Source: Hofstenia miamia (lineage: Eukaryota > Xenacoelomorpha > Acoela). Taken from it: a stretch of DNA of 64,000 nucleotides. The translations under genes were made by a program, and so were the position numbers. How positions within the stretch are numbered: position 1 is the first letter of the stretch; every line of letters begins with the position of its first letter. The notes beneath the pieces were generated by a model. The model did no database searches. It was not told the DNA's origin and saw only the letters and a list, made by a program, of their open reading frames with translations. The stretch spans positions 712,210 to 776,209 of the forward strand of contig SCFE01000023.1 in assembly GCA_004352715.1 (NCBI GenBank), given 5' to 3'. Shown here one piece after another: positions 1-10,324 of this stretch.

Positions 1-1
1 A

Positions 2-130
2 AATGAATATTTCTATCTCCCAAGAAGATATGTCTGTGAGATCAGGGACGATGATGTACCCTTATTGATTGGGGCTAATATATCAAGACAGGCATCTGTT
101 GGATATTATATAAAACTTTCTTTTTGTTGA
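2..130 (+). other. Short open frame cut by the left window edge
   Basis: A frame is open from the first bases to a TGA at 128-130, about 42 codons. Its composition looks protein-like (a stretch reading DDDVPLLIGAN, followed by charged and aromatic residues). Part of it faintly recalls the 'LIG' segment of retroelement aspartic proteases, but the similarity is too short to name. It could be the 3' end of an exon or a transposon frame that begins left of the window. No start codon or splice site is visible, so chance cannot be excluded. Confidence 0.2.
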
Positions 131-713
131 TTTATAATAGAAATGTAGATATTTTAGTTTTATTAACTGTGTTTTATTTAGACATGTGCATGTAAATAGC
201 CATCTTAAGGCATTCTACAAATTACATTATGTAGTTAAAAGATACACTTTACTATTTGCTGAAGAGATTACGCAATATATAGAATACACTTAATAAACAT
301 CATTTGACAAGATGATTTCTACTGCTAAATATTTTAATACAAAATTTCATTATATATAAATTTAACTAACAAAATTTTTGCTTTTGTTGGAAAAAAAATT
401 TTTAAATTTTTATGTTTGACCAAACAGATTGTAACTTACAGTGATTTTCATCTAGAGCAATAATTGTCAATGTTTTACCTAACTTAAATTTTATATATAT
501 TTTGATGCAGAATATATATATAAACTTAATTTCAGAAATGTAATAAAATCCATGTCAATTAATGTATACTATCATGACACCTGACTCCTATAATGTATGT
601 AATATATTCAAAGATTGTTTTTTATCCAATATTCATACATTTTCCACAAACATCTAATAAAAATCTTAACAATGACAGTTTCTGCAATATAAATTTTTTA
701 TCACCTCCGCCAG

Positions 714-1036
714 GTGATTTTTTTGTCCTTTCGAACAAAATTACTGGCCTTTGGGAACATTTAATTTTCCTCTTTGGTGATTTTTTTGTCCTTTTCGAAC
801 AAAATTACTTGCCTTTGGGNCCTTTGGGAACATTTAATTTTCCTTTTGGTGATTTTTTTGTCTTTTCGAACAAAATTACGTGCCTTTGGGAACATTTAAT
901 TTTCCTTTTGGTGATTTTTTTGTCTTTTCGAACAAAATTACTGGCCTTTGGGAACATTTAATTTTCCTTTTTAGTGATTTTTTTGTCCTTTCGAACAAAA
1001 TTACTGACCTTTGGGAACATTTAATTTTCCTTTTGG
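714..1036 (+). repeat. Tandem repeat, 62-63-bp unit, about five copies
   Basis: Units start at 714, 777, 849, 911 and 974, each beginning GTGATTTTTTTGTC and containing TTCGAACAAAATTAC and CTTTGGGAACATTTAA. The 777-849 spacing is 72 because of a 9-base local duplication ending in a single N at 820. Frames across the array exist only because the unit length is near a multiple of three. It forms the inner part of the left arm of the foldback-like element. Confidence 0.85.
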
Positions 1037-1552
1037 TATATATATATTCAACGATAGGATGAAATTATTAAATTTTTTAATGTTGTAGTGTTTCGAATGC
1101 CACTGATGTGCATGGAATGTGCCAACATTTCAAAACTAATCTACTATTACACAACAGTGCACACAAATACAGTGAATACAATATTATTTGTAAACAACAT
1201 CTTCAAAAATAGAGTTTCAATTTTAAATTTTTCAATTTCAGTGCATACATTTTATTATTACACATTCAATTTTGGTGTAGAAAACCTAAAAATATAAAGA
1301 ATTTTTTCCCAAGAATCGTCAAATCGGGAGTTGGCATTATTTTAAGTGGGGCCGGGCTTTGACCTAAATATTCTTTCCACTTGAATCTTTGGTCGGATGT
1401 TGCACTAATGTTTTGAAATAGCCATATTCATGTAGATTAATTCTTTAGAGGTTAATTTTCTAATAAGATGAAGACCAATATATCATATTCGATCGACTTT
1501 CTTCTAGTTATATAAAGAATGAGAATCGATATCATCGTGATCTGCAGGTATT

Positions 1553-1711
1553 TGTTCGAAAGGACAAAAAAATCACTAAAAAGGAAAATTAAATGTTCCC
1601 AAAGGCACGTAATTTTGTTCGAAAAGACAAAAAAATCACCAAAAGGAAAATTAAATGTTCCCAAAGGTCAGTAATTTTGTTCGAAAGGACAAAAAAATCA
1701 CCTGTTTTCAT
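1553..1711 (-). repeat. Inverted counterpart of the 62-63-bp tandem array
   Basis: Reverse-complement copies of the unit found at 714-1036: GTTCGAAAGGACAAAAAAAT recurs with the same spacing. A further partial copy lies at about 1816-1850, after a roughly 100-bp interruption that ends in a single N at 1814. Confidence 0.8.
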
Positions 1712-3072
1712 GTACCTTGTAACGAGTATAAAGGAATATATACATTCAACTACATAGATATATAAACACTAAACAAAAGAAAGTTTCACGGTCTGACCAC
1801 TGCATTTAAACCTNCAGTAATTTTGTTCGAAAGGACAAAAAAATCACCTGGCGGAGGTGATAAAAAAATTTATATTGCAGAAACTGTCATTGTTAAGATT
1901 TTTATTAGATGTTTGTGGAAAATGTATGAATATTGGATAAAAACAATCTTTGAATATATTACATACATTATAGGAGTCAGGTGTTATGATAGTATACATT
2001 AATTGACATGTATTTATTACATTTCTGAAATTAAGTTTATATATATATTCTGCATCAAAATATATATAAAATTTAAGTTAGGTAAAACATTGACAATTAT
2101 TGGTCTAGATGAAAATCACTATAAGTTACAATCTGTTTGGTCAAACATAAAACTTTAAAAATTATTTTTCCAACAAAAGCAAAAATTTGTTAGTTAAATT
2201 TATATATAATGAAATTTTGTATTAAAATATTTAGCAGTNTCAAAATGGTCAATTTCAACTAAATAATTTAATTTTAAGTAAAAAATATTCAAAATTGGAG
2301 TATCATTACCAATGTTTAACATTATTTTGGTGAATGTATCATTTACATGATTGATCAGGTGTAGTTGTATGTAGCAACTGAACTTATATTGTATGTATAT
2401 ATACAAAAGGTATTTTATCCATATATACATATAGCTTTCTTAAACATCTAATAAAAGTTTTAACATGAGCGTCTTTACAAGTTAAAAATGTTTCTCTACA
2501 GAGTTTGTCAGTATATTCATACATAACTTTCATTTATTACAATAGCATTAGTAAAGAATTTTCTTTAAGTACAGGAGGATATAAATTAACAGTAGAAATC
2601 ATCTTGTCAAATGATTTTTATTAATGTGTATTCTATATATTGCATAATCTTTTCAGCAAATATGAAAATTTATCGTTCAACTACATAATGAAATTTGTAG
2701 AAGGCCTTAATATGGGTATTTACGTTAGATATTAAATAAAATACATAAAAACAAAACCATTAACTCCTCGAAATACGAAAAACTCTGAATATACAACAAG
2801 GAAATGTCGAATTTAAGTGTATGTACGTTTTTCTTTCTCCTTTTTAAGTTTTATACTAAAACTGTCATAAAATTTGGATTTTGTTAAATGTCTATAACGA
2901 AAAGATATATTCCTTCATTTTAACACATTATTCAGTTTTCACAATGATTCAAGTGGTGACGGTTGAATTCATTCAATAATGTAAGTTATTTTTGTATTTT
3001 AAAAAGTTAATAATGTTTTGTAAAATCAATCAATTTAATCATTTTGCGTAAATGTATTTTTAAAAGTGTTAG

Positions 3073-3143
3073 TCATTTCAAAACCAAATCAATTAAATGT
3101 TTTGCGAGTTTCATGACATCTAATTGATTTGGTTTTGAAATGA
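3073..3143. repeat. Perfect 23-bp hairpin with 25-nt loop
   Basis: Bases 3073-3095 are the exact reverse complement of 3121-3143, separated by a 25-nt loop at 3096-3120. The arm runs TCATTTCAAAACC...CAATTA. The size resembles a microRNA precursor or the remains of a very small inverted-repeat element. Nothing else in 2760-3700 is recognisable. Confidence 0.75.
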
Positions 3144-3721
3144 CGCTATGTATTCATTTGCGATTATCAAAATTTACTCGTTGACTGAAACAATGCGAAT
3201 GTTAACGTTTTAACATTGTAAAGCTATGTATAGCATTGAAAGCGTTTTGTTTTTAGTTTAGAAATTTTTGAGATTCATTTTCCACTTTGTAGATCAATAC
3301 ATAAATGCACATGTTAGGAATAATATTATCAACGATTTTTATATTTTTTTAAGGTTTATACAATACGTGTGTTATTATCTAATTTTCTCAGAATTCTGCA
3401 TCTCATGAGCGTTTGAAAATTCATACAATTTATTATTTTGAAAAGCAAGAAAAATGATAATTTTTTACTTAATGCACTTTGTGTCAAGCCGAGGTATTTA
3501 CTGTTGCGAGATTTTGTTCTTTCAGTTGGCATCTCATAAATGTTTAATACTATTTGGGAAAGCAAACAAATTTTTATTATGTAAAGACTAATAAATATAT
3601 CATTTTTTAACCACATACACTTTCTGTGAAACAATTCAAACCTTTGTTATACATTGATTGTATTCAGCGTATTGAAATATTTATTTTTACAAATAAAATC
3701 TGTATATATATATATATATAT

Positions 3722-4721
3722 NNNNNNNNNNNNNNNNNNNNNNNNNNNNNNNNNNNNNNNNNNNNNNNNNNNNNNNNNNNNNNNNNNNNNNNNNNNNNNN
3801 NNNNNNNNNNNNNNNNNNNNNNNNNNNNNNNNNNNNNNNNNNNNNNNNNNNNNNNNNNNNNNNNNNNNNNNNNNNNNNNNNNNNNNNNNNNNNNNNNNNN
3901 NNNNNNNNNNNNNNNNNNNNNNNNNNNNNNNNNNNNNNNNNNNNNNNNNNNNNNNNNNNNNNNNNNNNNNNNNNNNNNNNNNNNNNNNNNNNNNNNNNNN
4001 NNNNNNNNNNNNNNNNNNNNNNNNNNNNNNNNNNNNNNNNNNNNNNNNNNNNNNNNNNNNNNNNNNNNNNNNNNNNNNNNNNNNNNNNNNNNNNNNNNNN
4101 NNNNNNNNNNNNNNNNNNNNNNNNNNNNNNNNNNNNNNNNNNNNNNNNNNNNNNNNNNNNNNNNNNNNNNNNNNNNNNNNNNNNNNNNNNNNNNNNNNNN
4201 NNNNNNNNNNNNNNNNNNNNNNNNNNNNNNNNNNNNNNNNNNNNNNNNNNNNNNNNNNNNNNNNNNNNNNNNNNNNNNNNNNNNNNNNNNNNNNNNNNNN
4301 NNNNNNNNNNNNNNNNNNNNNNNNNNNNNNNNNNNNNNNNNNNNNNNNNNNNNNNNNNNNNNNNNNNNNNNNNNNNNNNNNNNNNNNNNNNNNNNNNNNN
4401 NNNNNNNNNNNNNNNNNNNNNNNNNNNNNNNNNNNNNNNNNNNNNNNNNNNNNNNNNNNNNNNNNNNNNNNNNNNNNNNNNNNNNNNNNNNNNNNNNNNN
4501 NNNNNNNNNNNNNNNNNNNNNNNNNNNNNNNNNNNNNNNNNNNNNNNNNNNNNNNNNNNNNNNNNNNNNNNNNNNNNNNNNNNNNNNNNNNNNNNNNNNN
4601 NNNNNNNNNNNNNNNNNNNNNNNNNNNNNNNNNNNNNNNNNNNNNNNNNNNNNNNNNNNNNNNNNNNNNNNNNNNNNNNNNNNNNNNNNNNNNNNNNNNN
4701 NNNNNNNNNNNNNNNNNNNNN
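3722..4721. other. Assembly gap, 1000 N
   Basis: Exactly 1000 N, which suggests a placeholder length. The left flank is a (TA)n tract at about 3703-3721, so the gap probably began in an unresolved microsatellite. Reading frames crossing it are meaningless. The next bases to 5339 hold no recognisable feature. Confidence 0.95.
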
Positions 4722-5339
4722 ATAATGGAATTTCACATTGTTAACACAAAGACTCTGAAAGATCTCAAACTTTTTGGTAAGCTATTTTTATAATTAAATC
4801 TCAAATATTGATTCTTAGCTTTTTTTACAATATTATCTCTAGTTAGTTTTACCGATATTTCTTTTAAAACGTAATTTTATTTTAATAAATTGCTGCGAAT
4901 TTGCAGTCTGATGTAAATTTATCATAGACTTTATAGAAACGTCGTTTGTTTGTTAATTTTTAATTGAATTTGTTTAAACATTTAGTTGTCATGTGTTTTA
5001 TATTGTGAATGTCGTCTCGTTTGACTTGTATATTAACCATTAATTTAGATGCTACCATTTGAAATTCATAATGTGTAAATGCACATTGCGTTTGTTTCCT
5101 ACAGAATTCCCCCCAACAACAGTGATGATAAACTAGTCCGATAGACAAATTTAATATAACGATATATATGATCATTATAAGCAAAGTGTAGAATAAATTA
5201 CATTTTTGTCTTGTCTTAAACACGTATGTGGGTTTTACCACGTACGTTTATTAAATATTATTATTAATATTTATTTTTATGTGGAAATATTTTTCGATTC
5301 CACTTTTTAAACAAGTATGTATATGTGGAAAATTAATAC

Positions 5340-5635
5340 ATATAAACTAAAAAGTAAAACTAAAAAAGTAAAAAAAATGCAAACTAAATTAGGCCACATA
5401 AATGACGCAAAAACTAGTAAAAGTACATTCATGACGTCAGTAAAAGAAAGTAAAACTAAAAAGGTAAAAAATGCAAACTAAATTAGGCCACATAAATAAC
5501 GCAAAAACTAGTAAAAGTACATTCATGACGTCAGTAAAAGAAAGTAAAACTAAAAATGTAAAAAAAATGCAAACTAAATTAGGCCACATAAATAACACAA
5601 AAACTAGTAAAAGTACATGCATGACGTCAGCAAAA
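5340..5635 (+). repeat. Tandem repeat, 94-96-bp unit, three copies
   Basis: The marker ATGCAAACTAAATTAGGCC occurs at 5377, 5471 and 5567, giving periods of 94 and 96 bp. Each unit ends with a perfect TGACGTCA palindrome. The third unit passes into a GC-richer block. Reading frames on both strands here are by-products of the repeat. Confidence 0.9.
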
Positions 5636-5870
5636 CACCCCCCGCCAATATCCACGGCGTCTCAGGTCAAAGGCCAACCCTCTCGGCCAATCAGAAAAAA
5701 GTGAGAAGGGCTTCTGCCCACCTCTCGACCAATCAGAAAAAAGTGAGAAGGGCTTCTGCCCAATTAATACTACTTGTAAAGTACAGTTTGTCCCAAGGAG
5801 TTAGTCACAGGGGGCTTAGGAGGAGCTATTCCCCGTCTGAAAGATTGGCGAGCGTCTCCTATATAATTTT
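5432..5870 (+). promoter_or_regulatory. Promoter-like block: 3 CRE, 2 CCAAT, TATA
   Basis: Three perfect CRE palindromes TGACGTCA (5432-5439, 5526-5533, 5622-5629) are followed by two CCAAT boxes (5687, 5729), a GC-richer stretch and a TATATAA box at 5860-5866. CRE sites bind CREB/ATF factors and CCAAT boxes bind NF-Y in animals. The order and spacing are those of a complete plus-strand RNA polymerase II promoter. Transcription would start near 5890-5900. The first recognisable sequence downstream is a hAT-like transposase relic from about 6350, so this is probably a transposon or LTR promoter rather than one of a host gene. No second LTR copy was found in the window. Confidence 0.5.
5679..5762 (+). 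repeat. Tandem repeat, 42-bp unit, two copies
   Basis: Units 5679-5720 and 5721-5762 are nearly identical. Each carries CCAATCAG (CCAAT at 5687 and 5729) followed by AAAAAAGTGAGAAGGGCTTC. This arrangement resembles a duplicated promoter-proximal element. Confidence 0.85.
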
Positions 5871-6348
5871 TAAGGAACTATGCATTCTCTCCAAGACAAT
5901 ACCAGCAAACGCCAAATATACTACATGTGACATTCAAAACGAAATTAAAAATCTTGATTATAACAGTTCAAGCAAGTAAGGGTATTATTTGCCACTTGTA
6001 TAGATAGAATTATGGATAAGGACCATGAAGAGATTCAAGCCTTGGTAAATTGATTCACTGAAAGTGGATAAACAAGGATTATTGTGCTAGAATATGGCTA
6101 CTCGAACCTTTTACCAATTGGACATTTTTGTCAAACTTTTTGCAAAAACACTAATTTTTTGAAGGAATTGTCTCACAATTTTATTACTGTAAAAGAAGTA
6201 ATGAAGTCAATTTCCGTTGTTCAGTAATTATTTTTTCCAGTTTCAATGCTTTAGACTTTTTTTAGGAAACATGATTTTGTCAAGTTGTATAGTGATGGTA
6301 TGTAATCAGGAAAGATTTGTTGTAAAGATATAGCTAAAAAATTAATAT

Positions 6349-6780
6349 ATGCTAAAGTTGAAAGCTAACCTTAATGTATATTGTCATTGTCCGGCTTATG
6401 GTTTATTTGCTACTGTCATAAAATTAATTTTATGCTATTTCTCATGTTGCTACAAAGGCTCTAAATTTAATTGCTATTACATCCAAAAGTTTGCAAAATA
6501 TAAACAAGATATTAAATCTATTCACCGAGAAATATTGAGAATTACAGAAAAATATAAAGCAATTAAAATTCAGAGACTCCAAATTAAAAAATTAATGGGT
6601 AGCCTAGTAATTAATCTAAAAATGAAATGGTCACTAAGTGTTGTTTGCCCTTATTTACTGATTAATATTAAAACTACTTTTGTTTGACTTTGTCTGGCAG
6701 ACAATTGAAAATGAAATTGACAGCCGTTTTAATGATAGTGATTTACACTTGTAGAGATTCATTTGCTCAATTTTGTGGAA
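6349..6780 (+). pseudogene. hAT-like transposase relic (KRBA2/ZBED5-type)
   Basis: A 112-codon frame (6349-6687) contains NVYCHCPAYGLFA, comparable with the 'HC.AHRLALA' motif of hAT transposases. It is followed by a CYFSC...YYIQKFAKYKQDIKSIHREI segment, split here for length, typical of the family's region after that motif, then IKIQRL. A second frame just downstream reads FVWQTIENEIDSRF, which would continue the domain after a frameshift. The histidine and arginine expected after 'CPA' are lost. The start ATG is only the first in the frame; similarity upstream (6000-6340) is broken by stops. The relic lies about 480 bp after the promoter-like block. Assignment rests on motif recognition only. 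Confidence 0.45.
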
Positions 6781-8162
6781 GCAAATTTTTCCTACTGCCC
6801 ATTCTCATTCTAAAGTGCAAACTTATTTCTGCAAAATTTTCAAGCAATTTTTTCAAAACATATTATGACATTTAGAAATACTGAGATATCGAAAAAATAC
6901 TATTGGTGAAAGTGAAACTTTGCCCTAAAGTATTTTGCTGAGACTGAATTGCTTGGGGTGCTTTCAAATTTTGGGCAGTCTAAGGTTAACCATCAAGTCT
7001 AATTGGATTTACTAGAACTAAATATTTCAGGGCTACCGGGAGAAGAATGGCTAATTTCTGCACGTTATTATGGCACCGAAGGTCACTATCTCGAAAAGTT
7101 CAAACTTGGCCCTGGTCCACAATTCATGAAATATGTCAAAACTAGTGCGGCTTAGCGTGCATCGTTTACATTTCTAGTCAAAACCTTATGGGTTTTTCGA
7201 ATGTGCAGTGATAACAGGTTGCTCTACACTTTCAAGAATAGATTTTTTACAATGCAATAAGTCCTCTGGCTTTCGAGAAACAAAATTTGGTACATTTAGC
7301 CATTGAAAAAGAACCTCTATTAATGATTCATTACGGTTTGGAAAGAAAAACTTTGGTTTTTTACATTTGATTATATTCTAAATCTTGAATTCTCAATTTT
7401 TTCAGAAAATTATCAGCAATCAATTACAACTAAATCACCTAAAAATTTGTCAGTCCCTCCTGGAGTTTTAGCTTGGCTATGTCACTGGTTTGTCCTTAAA
7501 GTATAGAGATAGGCTAATTATTCTTAGTGTGTAATTAAAATTAAAATTATTTTCACTGTTGTTTTTATTTGAATAACATTTTTCATATGATCTTCACCAA
7601 TGTTGCCCCCAGATAATTCTTGTAACAGATGAAATGGATCACTGCCTACTTTTGGCAAGACACTGAATTTTTTCATGACTTGTACCAAGCTTAACACAAA
7701 GCTATAAAAATCAATCATATGTTTACAAAAAATTATTTAAAATTCAATTCATTAATATAATCGATCCACGCCTATGGGGTGCATATAAACTCATAACGGA
7801 AAGTTATCAAATATTTCCTGACATTGTTTTATAAATTGCATTTTTTTAATATTTAGCTATAAATATTTATTTATAAAACAATTATGAATCCGCCTTTTTG
7901 TTTCTTGTTCTACACTTCTGCTCATTGCATATATTTGCGGGTCATTGATCACGTTTCAAAAATGAGATCCAAACATCCAAATAACTTTCTAAGATCAATT
8001 ACATTAAATCAAACTGTAATTCCATCAATATAGCTGTATTTCACGGCCACTGAAAAGCATCAGTTCAGCTATTTCTTTGGTCAAGATTGGTTGATCTTTG
8101 GTCACAGTTGATCTATAGAAGCAAAAGATTGTTAATAATTTTAAACCTATATTGAAAAATAT
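6781..8162. other. No recognisable gene
   Basis: AT-rich sequence with short frames on both strands, none resembling a known family. It may include more of the decayed hAT-like element upstream, but no motif could be followed. Confidence 0.5.
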
Positions 8163-8170
8163 CCAATTAT

Positions 8171-10316
8171 CAGGCTTGTACATTGGAATCAAATTGGAAT
8201 TTGATTGTAATTGGTTAGACAAACAAAATTAACTACTCATTGGATTCCAATTGGATTTTCATTGGAATAAATTTACAAAAATTTCCAAAATATCACAGCA
8301 GTTTTTATCATACAGCTTTCTTAATTTTTCAAAGTATTAAAATCATTGCTTTAGATATAGGTCTGAATGTAGTGCACCATATCATCATAAAAAAATGCAA
8401 TATTAATTCTTAATCTTATAAGCATAGTGTTATATGTCAACAAAGTAAGTGCCGGTAAGGTTTTGTAAAAATTATTTGATTATAATACAATGACTTAAGC
8501 TGACGAGAAATTCGTATAGATAATATAATTGCTCTTTTGTATTCTAGTCAGGCGCAACATGATAAATAAATTTCTTAAATTCAATGGTTGCAAATCTATT
8601 TATGTCCCTTAATTGAGCTTGCATTGCAAATCTGTAATGATATGATATACATAAAGGTGTGTTTCCACTATCGACTTTTATCATCTGTCAAGAAATTGGT
8701 GATAAAGTCTGAAAGTCCATCCGATTTTTTGAAAAAACTGCTAAATTACTGTCATTTGATAATTTATCATCTGATAAAAAACCGAGTCTGAATGCTGATT
8801 CAACTCCGCTTTTTCTGATAAAACATCGGATCATAAAAAATTGCCAATGTTAACAAAAATAATTGCATTTTCAACTAAAATCTGCTGATTAAGGTTGATA
8901 GTGGGAACACACCTTTACCTTAGGTAGCATTCTGAATGGGTATCGTTTGTGGCTAGTTGGAGTCAATGTATGATAATACATTATTAGTAGTTCTTGGATA
9001 TTTTGTAAGCAAAAACTGCTTTTCCTTCAAAAAACAAAAGACAGTGATTTATTCAGAGGAATGTGAATTCAGTTTCAAATTATTGATCACAACAAATTGG
9101 TGGTTAGACAAGTTTTTTTCTACTGTGCTTATACCTTTTTGAGTCAGCATGTCGCAATATTTGTTGAAAATCTCTTTGCACTAGCACTAGGAATAGAATA
9201 TTCTTGTGGTAACATAATGCGTTGATCCTTCTCCCAAGCCCGATAAAAATGTTCCTCCCACTCTTATGGATCTCGCTCTAAAATAGCTCAGAATCTTGCA
9301 CAACTCCCAATAGAACACCCATTTAACATAAAACATGAATTGGTGTATTGTTTAACTATACTGCATCTTGTAATAAATAAGAGTTCTTTCAAATGAGCAA
9401 AGTGCAGGTACGCGGATCAATCAGGAATGGTAAACCCAGTTAAACTAAGCATTCGTTCAAGAGCTGTTTCTGAAGCTTGTCTAGTTAAATATAATTTTTG
9501 TACTTATCTAAATGTTTTGAAAGTGGAATTCTTCTAATATGATAGGAGATAAAAGTTTCATCATACTGAAATTTCGAGGCATCTTGCATAGGTCTCTTAT
9601 ATTCTCACTGTGAACAAGATATTACATCGTTTGTCATCAAACAATCTTCACTTTCGAAATTTGAATAAAACTCTGCAAATGATTGACTTTTCTTCTGTGG
9701 GTTGAGTAGCTTAGAATTTTAGTAATATGGCCACCTTTTAATATGTTCCTGTTCTAAGAAATGCATCTATGCACATAGATGAGCTTAAAATGAAGATCTA
9801 GACAAATGCATGCAAAATTTGTGTCCAAGGATTTTGAAGAATCAGGCACACTCACAGTTCATGCAAGAGTCTAGGAGCGAGGATGTTTTATGGCTGAAAC
9901 TTGACTTGGAATTCAAATAGGGAGATTAACAGAGAGGTGTTCGCCATTGAGAGTTGATGTTGATTGATTATAGGATTTCGTATTTTGCCTCATTTATCTT
10001 CAGAACGTCTTCAAATAAAACCAATGTATTTGTTCTTTAGTAATAATTCTGCTTTTTTGCGTTTCTTCCCTTGCGCATCTGCTTTTTTCTGGTTTTGCGA
10101 AATCGAAATTTGAATTATTAGATGCAGAGAAATTCCCTGTGCTATATTTAAATAAATGCTATGTCGAAACTATGTTTTGTATGTGGCATAGAAAATTTGG
10201 ATTGACAGATTCAAACTTAGATTGGAATTTATTTTGATTCCAATTGGAAAATTCTAGAAATTTTATTTTGAATTAGATTTGATTGGACAGAAAAATCTGT
10301 CCAATGGACAACCATG
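8171..10316. mobile_element. hAT-type element with 8-bp target duplication
   Basis: The left end CAGGCTTGTACATTGGA matches the reverse complement of the right end, CATGGTTGTCCATTGGA, at 14 of 17 positions. The flanks are CCAATTAT (8163-8170) and CCATTTAT (10317-10324), an 8-bp direct repeat with one mismatch. Short CA-starting terminal inverted repeats and 8-bp duplications are hAT hallmarks. Subterminal regions contain several TTGGAATCCAATTGG-like motifs. The 2.1-kb interior has no intact transposase; a minus-strand stretch around 9540-9740 looks faintly protein-like but was not recognised. A Harbinger-like MITE lies inside at 8655-8914. Confidence 0.5.
8655..8914. mobile_element. PIF/Harbinger-like MITE
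   Basis: Terminal inverted repeats of about 21 bp, AGGTGTGTTTCCACTATC at the left and the matching GATAGTGGGAACACACCT at the right, enclose 260 bp with no coding capacity. The flanks are TAA (8652-8654) and TTA (8915-8917), in line with the 3-bp TWA duplications of PIF/Harbinger elements, though not identical here. It lies inside the hAT-type element. Confidence 0.65.
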
Positions 10317-10324
10317 CCATTTAT

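Larger units (their letters stand above)
165..2750. mobile_element. Foldback-like element: long inverted repeat
   Basis: The left arm (about 165-1036) reappears in reverse complement as the right arm (about 1553-2750). Bases 541-720 match the reverse complement of about 1830-2010 almost base for base, and the match continues outwards to 170-340 against 2595-2750, where it becomes more diverged. The inner part of each arm is made of tandem units of 62-63 bp. A spacer of about 500 bp lies between the arms. Long inverted arms with internal tandem repeats are the hallmark of foldback-type elements. No transposase frame is present. The right arm carries an extra block (2239-2594) absent from the left. 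Outer ends and target duplication could not be fixed. Confidence 0.65.

Noticed and set aside
593-1062. Plus-strand frames with repeated GDFFVxSNKITGLWEHLIF
   Set aside because: Translation of a 62-63-bp tandem repeat; the inverted copy gives the same peptide on the other strand.
3626-4793. Long frames of 349-379 codons across the first gap
   Set aside because: Almost all of their length is N; the few real codons are TA-repeat translation (IYIYIY).
5437-5704. Overlapping frames on both strands in the 94-96-bp tandem repeat
   Set aside because: By-products of the repeat; the DNA signals (CRE palindromes) are better supported than any protein.
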